Shown: piece by piece, positions 1 to 9,072 of the stretch
How the letters are laid out: each line of letters opens with the position of its first letter
How positions within the stretch are numbered: position 1 is the first letter of the stretch
DNA from: Siphonobacter aquaeclarae
GTDB taxonomy: Bacteria; Bacteroidota; Bacteroidia; Cytophagales; Spirosomataceae
Direction of reading: 5' to 3'
Assembly: GCF_900103285.1 (NCBI RefSeq)
Contig: NZ_FNGS01000001.1
Span: forward strand, 310,001-374,000
Length of the DNA stretch: 64,000 bases
Position numbers and translations under genes: made by a program
The notes under the pieces: model-generated
Seen by the model: only the letters and a program-made list of their open reading frames with translations
Databases searched by the model: none
Told to the model about the DNA's origin: nothing

Positions 1-101
1 AAAAGCAGGATTTGCTGTCCGGAAACAGGCATTTCTTTTCCCCGGCAAATGACTAAATTCCGCCTTCCGGCAGGTGCCGGTTTTCCTGAAACGCCCGTAG
101 T

Positions 102-539
102 ATGCCGCTGGGAATCAAACAAACTGTTCCTTTTCTGACTGTGGCCGACACCGACGCGTCGCTGCGGTTTTACCTCGATGGCCTCGGTTTTTCGATCGTT
201 CACGAGTGGCGGCCGCGGGGGCGCATCGAATGGTGTATGATCCGGCGCGACGAAGGCTTTCTCATGATGCAGGAACCAGCGCCCGACTATACCGGCACGT
301 TGCCGGAGCCACGTGGTCAGGGTGTCGTGGTTATCTTTTTGTGTGAAGACGCGCTCGTATTATACCACGAGGCGCGGGAAAGGAACATACCCGTCAGCGA
401 ACCCTTTGTGGGCAACAACCTGTGGGTCGTGTCTTTTACCGATCCGGACGGCTACCGGATCGATTTTGAAAGTGAAACGGATGTTCCGGAAGAAACAACC
501 TACACCGAATGGCTGGCTTCGCGGAACAGCACGCTGTAA
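102..539 (+). CDS. VOC family protein (glyoxalase/bleomycin-resistance fold)
   Basis: This encodes a 145-residue single-domain protein of the vicinal oxygen chelate superfamily, the usual size for one two-module VOC domain. The N-terminal part reads VPFLTVADTDASLRFYLDGLGF, the typical first beta-alpha unit. The C-terminal part contains FTDPDGYRIDFES, the usual closing strand with an acidic metal-binding position. VOC proteins include glyoxalase, dioxygenases and drug-binding proteins, and nothing here fixes the substrate. The stop codon lies 6 bases before the antiporter start, so the two probably share a transcript. It is one of five VOC genes in this window. Confidence 0.88.
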   Translation: MPLGIKQTVPFLTVADTDASLRFYLDGLGFSIVHEWRPRGRIEWCMIRRDEGFLMMQEPAPDYTGTLPEPRGQGVVVIFLCEDALVLYHEARERNIPVSEPFVGNNLWVVSFTDPDGYRIDFESETDVPEETTYTEWLASRNSTL

Positions 540-545
540 CAACTA

Positions 546-1825
546 ATGGAGAAATACAGTATTGTCCTCTTTATTCTGACAATCATGATCGGGCTTTCGG
601 CGGTGGCGGAGAAGATCCGGCTGCCATATCCCGTCCTGCTGATCACCGCCGGTATTGCCATCGGCTTTGTTCCGGAATTGCCTCATATTGAGCTTGATCC
701 GGAGATTATCTTCCTCCTGTTTCTGCCGCCGCTGCTCTACGACGCGGCGTTTACCATCTCGTTTAAAGAGCTGAAAACCCACCTGCATACCGTCAGCACG
801 CTGGCGATAGGGCTGGTGTTTTTGTCGGCGGCGGGTATTGCCGTACTCGCTCACTACCTGATTCCGGGGATGACCTGGCCGCTTTCGTTTGTATTGGGCG
901 CAATTCTGTCGGCGACCGACGCAGTCTCCGCCATGAGCGTGACGAAAGGGCTCGGCCTTTCCCACAAAACAAGTACCATTCTGGAAGGGGAAAGCCTGGT
1001 CAACGACGCGTCGGCGCTGGTAGCCTACCGGTTTGCGGTTGCTGCGGTGACGGGCAGTGCTTTTGTCTGGTGGGAAGCCGGATTGTCCTTTGTCATCCTT
1101 CTCGGCGGCGGGTTTGCCGTAGGGCTGGTGATGGGCAAGCTGCTGGGTTTCGTGCTGGCCCGGGTCCGGAAAAACAACCAGGTATGCATCAGTTTCATGC
1201 TGCTGATGCCGTTTGTAACGTACCTGCTGGCAGAGGAAATACACGTGTCAGGTGTGATCGCCGTTGTAGTACTGGGCCTGTCTATCTCGCGCTTCAGCCG
1301 GAAAGTATTCCCCGAAGCCCTGAAAAATCAATCGCGGGGATTATGGGATATCCGATTTTCCTGCTGAACGGGCTTATTTTCATCCTGATAGGCCTGCAAT
1401 TGCCCTATGCCATGGCGGAAATGGAAATAGCAGACTGCATTCCGCTGACATTTTATGCCTTTCTGATCACAGTACTGGCGCTTGTGCTCCGCGCGTTCCG
1501 GGTGTTTTCCCAACAGCGCAACCTGAAGCAGGCGTTTTTGCAGAACAAAGGCCGGATTACCGAAGAAGCACTCCTTGATGCCAAAACCAGTCTGATTATC
1601 AGCTGGTCGGGTATGCGGGGTATTGTTTCTTTGGCGACGGCTCTGGCACTTCCGGCTACGCTTCAGGACGGAACGCCGTTTCCAAACCGCAATGTTATTC
1701 TCTTTCTTTCCGTCGCCGTCGTACTATTTACAATTGTCGGGCAAGGCACAACGCTGCCGTGGCTGGTACGCCGCCTGAGCGACGACAAACCCGTTTCTGC
1801 TGAAGGTATTGCCGAAAAATCGTGA
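546..1825 (+). pseudogene. CPA1-family Na+/H+ antiporter, split by a frameshift
   Basis: Two overlapping reading frames together encode one monovalent cation:proton antiporter of about 426 residues. The first frame (546-1367) carries the N-terminal membrane segments and the motif EGESLVNDASALV, which holds the Asn-Asp pair used in ion exchange. It runs into a stop just after GLWDIRFSC. The second frame continues with IFLLNGLIFILIGLQLP and WSGMRGIVSLATALALP, both typical of the second half of CPA1 proteins, and ends at 1825. Adding one base near 1350-1355 rejoins the frames as LWDI-x-IFLLNG. The gene is therefore either a recent pseudogene or carries a one-base sequencing error. No slippery heptamer or pseudoknot was seen that would suggest programmed frameshifting. 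Confidence 0.85.
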
Positions 1826-1849
1826 GAGGCAGCCCGTTCAGGCTGCCTC
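1826..1849. terminator. Hairpin between convergent genes
   Basis: A 9-bp perfect stem, GAGGCAGCC and GGCTGCCTC, with a 6-base loop starts directly after the antiporter stop and ends 4 bases before the stop of the convergent hydrolase gene. The T-tract is weak on both sides. It probably serves as a shared terminator. Confidence 0.6.
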
Positions 1850-1853
1850 CCGT

Positions 1854-2627
1854 TTAGTACAGGGAGATCGTCTCCCCGTCAGCCGGAATAAGCAAACGGC
1901 TATCCGGAATACCGTGCTGCCGGGCCGCCAGCCGGAGGGACGCCCGGGTGGTCAGGCAATGATCAAGCGCTTCGAGGTGTACGGCTATGACCGTCGCATT
2001 GCCGCTTTCGGCCAGTACCGCGACGGTATCCGCTTCGTTCATCAGGATAGGAGTAGCTTCGTAGCCGGGTTTTACGGCGCCGCCGGCGTTCAGGACGAGG
2101 ATATCCGGTTCAAACCGACGGATGTTTTCACGGATTTCTTCGGTCCAGATGCCATCGCCGACAAGGTAGATTGTCGGCTGTCCTTCTGACCGGAGCACAA
2201 AACCCGAAGCATATCCCATCAGGTCAAGTACCTCTCCGCTGCCGTGCTGGGCGTAGGTACGGTCGATCCGTATGTTTTTCCAGGTAACGGAAGACTCCAC
2301 TACGCGGGCATTTTCAAACTTTTCACGCGGGAAAAGGGCCTCGTCTGCCGGCTGATACAACAACTCCACCGCAGGGTCGAGGGCGTTGGCCGCCGCCTGG
2401 TCGTAGTGGTCGGGGTGCGTATGCGTAACGAGCACGAGATCCGTATTCCGGACAATTTCCTCCACGGGGATCGGAAGGTCCACCAGCGGATTACGGGCTT
2501 TTCCGCCAAAAGGCGGGAAGGTATCTTTTGGAGAAAGCATCGGGTCGATCAGAATACGGTGACCGGCATACTTCAGTATGATTGTCGCGTTGCGGACGAG
2601 CGTCAGCGAAAGGGGAAAAGCAGTCAT
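1854..2627 (-). CDS. MBL-fold metal-dependent hydrolase (UlaG-like)
   Basis: A 257-residue metallo-beta-lactamase-fold hydrolase. The metal-binding motif THTHPDHYD gives His69, His71, Asp73 and His74. Further ligands are likely the Asp of VGDGIW and the His of VHLEALDH. The N-terminus (TLVRNATIILKYAGHRILIDPM) is typical of the UlaG / RNase Z-like branch that acts on small lactones or phosphoesters. There is no signal peptide, so it should be cytoplasmic. An AraC-family regulator lies 78 bases upstream on the same strand and may be co-transcribed. The substrate cannot be told from the sequence. Confidence 0.88.
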   Translation of the reverse strand: MTAFPLSLTLVRNATIILKYAGHRILIDPMLSPKDTFPPFGGKARNPLVDLPIPVEEIVRNTDLVLVTHTHPDHYDQAAANALDPAVELLYQPADEALFPREKFENARVVESSVTWKNIRIDRTYAQHGSGEVLDLMGYASGFVLRSEGQPTIYLVGDGIWTEEIRENIRRFEPDILVLNAGGAVKPGYEATPILMNEADTVAVLAESGNATVIAVHLEALDHCLTTRASLRLAARQHGIPDSRLLIPADGETISLY

Positions 2628-2705
2628 GAAGGAATTCGTTTGATGGCGCTGTCATCAGCACCGGCAGCAAAAGTAGAGCGGCCCTGCCGCCGGCGCCCTA
2701 CCAAA

Positions 2706-3608
2706 TCACTCCGAAGAACTACCATTTTGATAATCACGCAGGAATTCCGAAATCGTTTGCCCGGTCTGGGTTTTGAAGAACCGCATGAGGTGGTTCGTTT
2801 CAGAGAAGTGCAGGGTGGCAGCCGCTTCGCCGACAGAGAGGCGGTCGTGGAGGAGCAGGTTTTTAATCTCAACTACCATCCGTTGTTTCAGCAGATGCGC
2901 CGCGGTGACGAAAAACTGTTGCTGAACGGCCTTATTCAGGGAAATCCGGCTGACCTGAAGCAGGGAAGCATACTCATTGACCCGCTGTTTTTCCCGGATA
3001 TGCGTTTCCATCAGCTTTTTGAACTCGAATGCATAATGATTCTCAGGCTTATCCAGGGAAAGACCATATTGCAGGGCATAGTTCCGGTTCAGGCGGAGAA
3101 GGAGGTAATACAGCAGCGATCGGATGAGGTGGCCGCTGTCGCCCCGCGAATGCGTCAGCTCGGCTTTGATTTCCGTAAGCGCCTGGCAGAACCGGTCGAG
3201 CTCTTCGGCCGAAACGGATAACGTCAGCGGGTGATCGTGCTGGTAGAAATACAGCAACCGGTAGGAAAAGAGCTTGTCAGCGAAGAATTCATTCAGAAAG
3301 TCTTCCCTGAAAAGCAGTACCGTAAAATCAGCGGAAGTTGTTTTCCACTGCCGGCGCTGATAAGGGGATAAAAAGACAATGGTTTGGTCCCGGACGGGTA
3401 AACGGGTCTGATCGACAAGCAGGTATCCTTCCGCTTTCCGGAAAAACAGTATTTCAAAACAGTCTGACTGATAGACATCCCGTTGCCGGTAATGCGTGGC
3501 TACTTCGGCGCCGGGAAGCACATTCAGCAGAAAGTCGACGCCGCATTCGGTTTTATTGAAGACAATGGTTTCCACGGTAGGCAACGGTTTGGGCATTGTA
3601 ACCGGCAA
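2706..3608 (-). CDS. AraC-family transcriptional regulator
   Basis: A 300-residue regulator with an N-terminal cupin-like sensor region (about residues 20-170) and a C-terminal double helix-turn-helix of the AraC type (about 200-297). Recognisable C-terminal parts are VNEYASLLQVSRISLNKAV for the first helix-turn-helix and VGEAAATLHFSETNHLMRFF followed by TGQTISEFLRDY for the second. It faces the GNAT gene divergently across only about 17 bases. An alternative start is Met5 (3596). It may regulate the downstream MBL hydrolase or the divergent acetyltransferase; this is inferred only from position. Confidence 0.88.
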   Translation of the reverse strand: MPVTMPKPLPTVETIVFNKTECGVDFLLNVLPGAEVATHYRQRDVYQSDCFEILFFRKAEGYLLVDQTRLPVRDQTIVFLSPYQRRQWKTTSADFTVLLFREDFLNEFFADKLFSYRLLYFYQHDHPLTLSVSAEELDRFCQALTEIKAELTHSRGDSGHLIRSLLYYLLLRLNRNYALQYGLSLDKPENHYAFEFKKLMETHIREKQRVNEYASLLQVSRISLNKAVQQQFFVTAAHLLKQRMVVEIKNLLLHDRLSVGEAAATLHFSETNHLMRFFKTQTGQTISEFLRDYQNGSSSE

Positions 3609-3625
3609 TTTTCAAAAAAGTTCAC

Positions 3626-4216
3626 ATGAAAAAACGCTTTTCAACCTGGATTCGCGCTATCCGGAACCTGAGGCGGCCTTCTGCTTCCGCTAACCGGAGG
3701 CGGCTGGCAGCGCTTGGCATCGATCCTGCGCGTATCTCCGTTCGCAGGGCCCTTCCTGCCGATGCCGGGGCAATCGCCCGCGTCCATGTACAAGCGTTTG
3801 CTGAGACGCACGGAGGGCTTAACCCGCCGACGTTTGCCCTCCGCCACCGGCAGTGGACAGAGCTCCTACATCAGACGGACCGATTTTGTTACCTGGCTGA
3901 AAATGAGCGCGGTGAAGTAGCGGGCTTCGCGTCCGGAAACGGGTATTTCGATCCGGCGCTGCCAGAGTATGACGGGCAGCTCAACAAAATTTACCTGTTG
4001 CAGACCTACCAACGCCTGGGGATCGGTCGGCAGCTGCTACTGGCAGTGGCGCGTCGCCTGTATGACGACGGCGCCCGGGCGATGCTGCTGTTCGGCGAGG
4101 CGGAAAATCCATCGTGCTTTTTTTATGAAAAAATGGGCGGCGTAAGGCTGCTGTCACCCGACGGATCTTTTCACGGTGGCTATGGCTGGCCGTCGCTTGC
4201 CTCCCTGCTGCGTTAG
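3626..4216 (+). CDS. GNAT family N-acetyltransferase
   Basis: A 196-residue acetyl-CoA dependent N-acetyltransferase. The fold begins around ISVRRALPADAGAIARVHV (residue 37 on). The acetyl-CoA pyrophosphate-binding loop is YQRLGIGRQLLLAVA, matching the Q/R-x-x-G-x-G/A motif. The ending FFYEKMGGVRL is also typical of the family. The first about 35 residues are unusually rich in arginine and may be partly untranslated, so a later start is possible, although no other good ATG lies before the domain. The substrate is unknown. Confidence 0.82.
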   Translation: MKKRFSTWIRAIRNLRRPSASANRRRLAALGIDPARISVRRALPADAGAIARVHVQAFAETHGGLNPPTFALRHRQWTELLHQTDRFCYLAENERGEVAGFASGNGYFDPALPEYDGQLNKIYLLQTYQRLGIGRQLLLAVARRLYDDGARAMLLFGEAENPSCFFYEKMGGVRLLSPDGSFHGGYGWPSLASLLR

Positions 4217-4264
4217 AAAGCTTCCAAATTATCTCTTCCGGCAGGAACCATTCCCTATACGTTT

Positions 4265-4272
4265 TACCTTTG
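4265..4272 (+). promoter_or_regulatory. Bacteroidota -7 promoter element
   Basis: TACCTTTG matches the Bacteroidota sigma-A -7 consensus TAnnTTTG and ends 15 bases before the ATG at 4288. No exact TTTG -33 box was found at the ideal spacing. It probably drives the metal-efflux operon. Confidence 0.5.
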
Positions 4273-4287
4273 CCGGGTATCACGCCG

Positions 4288-4677
4288 ATGAAAGCACTCG
4301 TAGCCATCTTCCTGACCTGCTGGACCCTTGCCGGAAGTTTTCTTCCGGGTATGGGTGTGGATCAGTCTGCCTGCCTCGGCGAGCTGACCCGGCATTTTCA
4401 GGAGCACCGGCATACAGATGCTTCACTGAGTTTTCTGGATTTTCTGCGGATGCATTACGGTGCCGATTCCGAGCACCACAAACATCCCAACCACAGTCAC
4501 CAGAACCTGCCTTCGTCGAGCCATTCGATACCGGTTTTTCCTCCGGTTGCGCAGAGCTGGAATCTTCCGCCGGCGACGGCCTCCGTCCTTATCTCGCGGG
4601 CTGATTTCTTCCGAAAGGCTGATTTGTATTCTTTCCTTTCCGTTTTCGCGTTGATAAACCCTCCCCGAGGAAACTAG
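4288..4677 (+). CDS. Small His-rich exported protein at the head of a metal-efflux operon
   Basis: A 129-residue protein with an N-terminal hydrophobic export signal (MKALVAIFLTCWTLAGSF). Its middle is rich in histidine: MHYGADSEHHKHPNHSHQN at about residues 58-76, followed by LPSSSHSIPVF. Small periplasmic proteins with a FLDFLxMHY segment and a His cluster commonly stand first in Bacteroidota CzcA/CusA operons and are thought to bind the metal. The ATG at 4288 was preferred over an in-frame TTG at 4270 because the latter overlaps the -7 promoter element. The RND pump gene follows after about 110 bases. Confidence 0.75.
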   Translation: MKALVAIFLTCWTLAGSFLPGMGVDQSACLGELTRHFQEHRHTDASLSFLDFLRMHYGADSEHHKHPNHSHQNLPSSSHSIPVFPPVAQSWNLPPATASVLISRADFFRKADLYSFLSVFALINPPRGN

Positions 4678-4790
4678 GTCCGCCTGCAGGCCGAGGTATG
4701 CCCTTTCGGGTCGTTTTCTTTCTTTCCGGAGGAAAAGGACCGGGCTGCTGACGGGTTTTCTCTTTTTTCATTTCTTCCGAAAAGAAGATT

Positions 4791-7700
4791 ATGCTCAACG
4801 CGATCATACAGTTTTCCATCCGGAACAAACTGGTGATCGGCCTGATGATCCTGGCCCTGGTGGTCTGGGGAGGCTGGTCGGTTACCCGTCTGCCTATTGA
4901 CGCCGTTCCGGATATCACCAACAACCAGGTGCAGGTGATTACCAGCAGCCCGTCCCTGGCGGCCGAAGACATCGAACGTCTGGTCACCTTTCCCATTGAA
5001 GTAAGCCTGTCGAATATTTCCGGATTGACGGAGCTGCGGTCGTTTTCGCGGTTTGGCCTATCCATTGTCACCGTCGTTTTTGCCGACGAAACCGACGTCT
5101 ACTGGGCCCGCCAGCAGATCGCCGAGCGGCTCCAGCAGGTTGCCGGGCAAATCCCGCCGGGGGTAGGTACGCCGACGATGGCGCCTGTAACCACCGGATT
5201 GGGGGAAATTTTCCAGTACACCGTCGTCCCCAAAAAAGGGTACGAGAAAAAGTTTACGCTTTCCGATCTGCGGACGATTCAGGATTGGATCATCCGCCGG
5301 GGGCTGCTCGGAACGCCGGGCGTAGCAGATGTCAGCAGTTTCGGCGGGCTGGTCAAACAGTTTGAAATTGCGATCGACCCCGACCGCCTCCGCAGCGCCG
5401 GCATCACGATTACAGACCTGTTCACGGCCCTTCAGCAAAACAATCAGAATACCGGGGGCGCGTATATCGACAAAAAACCGAATGCCTGGTTTATCCGGTC
5501 GGACGGTCTGATCGGGTCGACAGACGACATTGCCGATATCGTCATCCGGCTGAATCAGAGTAAGTTACCCGTCCGTGTGCGGGATGTCGCCGAAGTCCGG
5601 ATCGGATCGGCGGTACGCTACGGCGCCGTCACCCGGAACGGGGAGGGCGAGACCGTCGGCGCGCTGGTCATGATGATCAAAGGAGAAAACTCGTCAGCCG
5701 TGATTCGCCGTGTCAAAACGAAAATCGCGGAAATCGAAAAAACCCTGCCGGAGGGCGTACAGATCATTCCGTTTCTGGACCGCACCAAAATGGTCAACAG
5801 CGCCATTGGTACCGTGGAGCGAAACCTCCTGGAAGGCGCGGCTATCGTCATTTTCGTGCTGGTATTGCTGTTGGGAAATTTCCGGGCGGGGGCCATTGTC
5901 GCCTCCGTCATTCCCCTGGCGCTGCTTTTTGCAATCGCGATGATGAATCTCTTCGGCGTATCGGGTAACCTGATGAGTCTCGGAGCGATTGATTTCGGAT
6001 TGATCGTCGACGGCGCGGTCATCATCGTCGAGGCGACGCTCCACCACATGCTCCTGCGAAACCGGGACAAAGTACTGACACAGCAGGAAATGGACGACGA
6101 GGTATTTCACTCCGCTTCGCGCATACGTTCGTCTGCCGCCTTCGGAGAAATCATCATCCTCATTGTGTACCTGCCGATTCTGGCGCTGTCAGGAATCGAG
6201 GGGAAAATGTTCCGGCCGATGGCGCTGACGGTTGCCTTCGCGATTCTGGGTGCATTCATTCTGTCATTGACCTATGTACCGATGATCTCGGCGCTTTTTC
6301 TCAGCCGCAGGATCGTCCATAAGGAGACCTTCTCGGATCGCCTCATGAAAAGGCTGCACCGCTGGTATGAGCCGTTTTTGCTGCATGCGCTTCGTTTCCG
6401 GATTCCGGTACTTGCCGGAGCGGTTGCATTGCTGGCAGGGTCGCTGTGGCTGTTTTCACGCATGGGCGGGGAGTTTATCCCGCAGCTGGACGAAGGCGAT
6501 TTTGCCGTCGATACCCGCACGCTTACCGGCAGTTCCCTGTCCGAAACTACCGATGCGACACTAAAGGCTGAAAAGATTCTGCTCAAACAATTTCCGGAAG
6601 TGGAGCAGGTGGTGGCGAAAATCGGTTCCGGCGAAATTCCGACCGACCCTATGCCGATTGAAGCCTCTGACCTGATGGTCATACTGAAGCCGAAGAACGA
6701 GTGGACCTCCGCCCGTACCCGCGATGAGCTTGCCGGAAAAATGGCGGAGGCATTGTCGGTTATTCCCGGTGTTACGTTCGGGTTCCAGCAGCCGGTACAG
6801 ATGCGTTTCAATGAACTGATGACCGGCGCCCGGCAGGACGTCGGACTCAAAATTTACGGCGAAGATCTCGCTCAACTGGAAGCCCTCGCCAAGCAGGTCG
6901 GCAAGCTGATCCGGACCATCGATGGGGCCAAAGACGTGTACATCGAGCAGGTAGCAGGGTTGTCGCAGATTCTGATCCGGCTCGACCGCGCCCGTATTGC
7001 CCGTTTTGGCCTGAATGTCGCAGATGTCAACCGGGTCATTAACACGGCGTTTGCCGGGCAGTCGGCAGGGCTGGTATTCGAAGGCGAAAAGCGTTTCGAC
7101 CTCGTAGTACGTCTCTCCGAAAACAAACGGCAAAGCATGGAAGACATTGGTAACGTATTTATCGGTACGCCGGATGGTCGCCAGATACCCCTGAGCGAAG
7201 TAGCGACGATTTCGATGGAGCAAGCGCCGAATCAGATTCAGCGGGACGCGGCGCACCGCCGTATTACCCTGGGATTCAACGTACGCGGCCGGGATGTGGA
7301 GAGTATTGTCACCGAACTGCAACAGAAGGTAGGGGCTTCGGTCCGCTTTCCGCCGGGGTATTCGATTACGTATGGCGGGCAGTTTCAGAATTTGGTGGAC
7401 GCCCGTAACCGCCTGGCAATAGCCGTGCCGGTTGCCTTAGGCCTCATCTTCCTGTTGCTGTTTTTTACGTTTGGGTCGGTACGCCAGAGCCTGCTGATTT
7501 TCATGGCGATTCCGCTGGCGGCTATCGGCGGGGTTGTCGCTTTGTGGCTGCGGGGTATGCCGTTCAGTATTTCGGCGGGCGTCGGGTTTATCGCGCTTTT
7601 CGGCGTAGCCGTACTCAACGGTATCGTGCTGATTGCGGAGTTCAACCGCCTGCGGCACGAGGAGGGGCTGAAGGATATCACCGAGATCATTCGGGTGGGG

Positions 7701-7916
7701 ACCGAAATCCGCCTCCGCCCGGTGGTAATGACGGCACTTGTGGCCTCCTTCGGTTTTATTCCGATGGCGCTGTCCAACTCGGCAGGAGCCGAGGTACAGA
7801 AGCCGCTGGCGACGGTCGTCATCGGCGGGTTGCTGACAGCGACACTGCTCACGCTCCTCGTTCTGCCGATTCTGTATTCTCTTTTCGAAGCAAAATCTTC
7901 CGATCATAAATCATGA
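4791..7916 (+). CDS. Heavy-metal efflux RND pump (CusA/CzcA family)
   Basis: A 1041-residue inner-membrane proton-driven RND transporter, the normal length for the heavy-metal (HME) branch. The N-terminus (IIQFSIRNKLVIGLMILAL) is the first membrane helix. The segment GAIDFGLIVDGAVIIVEA, roughly residues 395-412, carries the acidic residues of the HME proton relay in transmembrane helix 4. A second membrane block lies near residues 860-1035. Many Bacteroidota CzcA proteins have a fused TolC-like C-terminal extension of about 400 residues; this one does not. Its stop overlaps the start of the adaptor gene by 4 bases (ATGA), which implies translational coupling. Divalent versus monovalent metal preference is not decided here. 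Confidence 0.93.
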   Translation: MLNAIIQFSIRNKLVIGLMILALVVWGGWSVTRLPIDAVPDITNNQVQVITSSPSLAAEDIERLVTFPIEVSLSNISGLTELRSFSRFGLSIVTVVFADETDVYWARQQIAERLQQVAGQIPPGVGTPTMAPVTTGLGEIFQYTVVPKKGYEKKFTLSDLRTIQDWIIRRGLLGTPGVADVSSFGGLVKQFEIAIDPDRLRSAGITITDLFTALQQNNQNTGGAYIDKKPNAWFIRSDGLIGSTDDIADIVIRLNQSKLPVRVRDVAEVRIGSAVRYGAVTRNGEGETVGALVMMIKGENSSAVIRRVKTKIAEIEKTLPEGVQIIPFLDRTKMVNSAIGTVERNLLEGAAIVIFVLVLLLGNFRAGAIVASVIPLALLFAIAMMNLFGVSGNLMSLGAIDFGLIVDGAVIIVEATLHHMLLRNRDKVLTQQEMDDEVFHSASRIRSSAAFGEIIILIVYLPILALSGIEGKMFRPMALTVAFAILGAFILSLTYVPMISALFLSRRIVHKETFSDRLMKRLHRWYEPFLLHALRFRIPVLAGAVALLAGSLWLFSRMGGEFIPQLDEGDFAVDTRTLTGSSLSETTDATLKAEKILLKQFPEVEQVVAKIGSGEIPTDPMPIEASDLMVILKPKNEWTSARTRDELAGKMAEALSVIPGVTFGFQQPVQMRFNELMTGARQDVGLKIYGEDLAQLEALAKQVGKLIRTIDGAKDVYIEQVAGLSQILIRLDRARIARFGLNVADVNRVINTAFAGQSAGLVFEGEKRFDLVVRLSENKRQSMEDIGNVFIGTPDGRQIPLSEVATISMEQAPNQIQRDAAHRRITLGFNVRGRDVESIVTELQQKVGASVRFPPGYSITYGGQFQNLVDARNRLAIAVPVALGLIFLLLFFTFGSVRQSLLIFMAIPLAAIGGVVALWLRGMPFSISAGVGFIALFGVAVLNGIVLIAEFNRLRHEEGLKDITEIIRVGTEIRLRPVVMTALVASFGFIPMALSNSAGAEVQKPLATVVIGGLLTATLLTLLVLPILYSLFEAKSSDHKS

Positions 7917-9070
7917 AAGCCATTCTGACAGGATTGCTGCTGGCCGGCCTGTTTTTAGCCGGATGCGGCGGGCAGAAAACACCGGAGACGGCAGATACCG
8001 CTCCCGCCGATACCGCGGAGGTACGCGTTACACTTTCTCCGGCACAGTACGAAGTAGCGGGCATTGTTATCGGCAATGCGACCCTTCGTCCGCTCAATAC
8101 TTCTTTGAAAATCAATGGAATACTGGATCTTCCGGCCGAAAACCGGGTTTCCGTTTCCGTACCGCTGGGTGGATACATCCGTCAGATACGCCTTGAACCG
8201 GGTATGCCGGTGAAGAAAGGACAGACGCTCGTAGTCCTCGAGAATCCCGAATACATTCAGTTGCAGCAGGACTACCTGGATACCAAAGCCAAAACCGACT
8301 ACATCGAGCTGGAGTATGCGCGCCAGCTCGATCTCAGCAAAGCGAATGTCAGCGCGCTGCGCGATTTGCAACAAGTACGTTCCAACCGGCAGAGCCTGCT
8401 GGCACAACTGGCGGGACTACGCCAGCGCCTGGCACTGATCGGAATCGATGCCGATCAGCTCGACGCTACGCGGCTGACGCGCACGATTACCGTATCCGCG
8501 CCGGTATCCGGTTTCATCACCAGTGTGCCGGCAAACAACGGCCGCTTCGTCAATCCAACCGATATCATCGCCGAAATCGCCGAAATGAGCCGTGTATACC
8601 TAAAACTGACGGTTTTTGAAAAGGATATTCCGGCGATCCGCACGGGACAATCCGTGCAGTTCGGCGTCGGTGCGGAATCGTCCGCGACGCATTCCGGTAC
8701 CGTTTTTCTGATCGGAAAATCGCTGGAAGCGGACCGGACGGTTTCGGTACTGGTGCGCCCGGCGGCTGTTTCGGCAGACTTTATCCCGGGAAGCTATGTA
8801 ACCGCTCAGGTGCGCGTCGGGATACGGAATACCCTGGCCGTACCCGAGACCGCGGTGGCGGCATTCGGCGGTAAATCATATGTGTATACAGCAGAAGGTA
8901 AGTCGGGCGCAGCGTACCGTTTCCGTCAGGTAGAGGTGACGCCCGGCGTGAGAGACGGCGGATATGTCGCCATTCAGCTGCCGGACGGTCTGGACCCTGC
9001 CGGTACGCCGCTGGTGCTGAAAGGCGCCTATGCGTTGCTGTCCGCGCTTAATAACGCGAGCGAAGAGTAG
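7913..9070 (+). CDS. RND efflux periplasmic adaptor lipoprotein (CusB/CzcB type)
   Basis: A 385-residue membrane-fusion protein. It begins with a lipoprotein signal, LLAGLFLAGCGG, with the lipidation cysteine near residue 18, so it should be anchored to the inner membrane facing the periplasm. A lipoyl-like half (VSVPLGGYIRQIRLEPGMPVKKG) is followed by a coiled-coil hairpin (about residues 110-180). A second lipoyl half (ITVSAPVSGFITSVPANNGRFV) and a beta-barrel domain come after. The gene overlaps the pump gene by 4 bases. No outer-membrane channel gene follows; the next gene is convergent and ends only 2 bases away. Confidence 0.92.
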   Translation: MKAILTGLLLAGLFLAGCGGQKTPETADTAPADTAEVRVTLSPAQYEVAGIVIGNATLRPLNTSLKINGILDLPAENRVSVSVPLGGYIRQIRLEPGMPVKKGQTLVVLENPEYIQLQQDYLDTKAKTDYIELEYARQLDLSKANVSALRDLQQVRSNRQSLLAQLAGLRQRLALIGIDADQLDATRLTRTITVSAPVSGFITSVPANNGRFVNPTDIIAEIAEMSRVYLKLTVFEKDIPAIRTGQSVQFGVGAESSATHSGTVFLIGKSLEADRTVSVLVRPAAVSADFIPGSYVTAQVRVGIRNTLAVPETAVAAFGGKSYVYTAEGKSGAAYRFRQVEVTPGVRDGGYVAIQLPDGLDPAGTPLVLKGAYALLSALNNASEE

Positions 9071-9072
9071 CT

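Noticed and set aside
1320-1370. Programmed ribosomal frameshift in the antiporter
   Set aside because: No slippery heptamer followed by a stem or pseudoknot was found, and antiporters of this family are not known to use frameshifting.
2244-3221. 325-codon plus-strand ORF
   Set aside because: It is antisense to the MBL hydrolase and AraC genes and its translation shows no domain.
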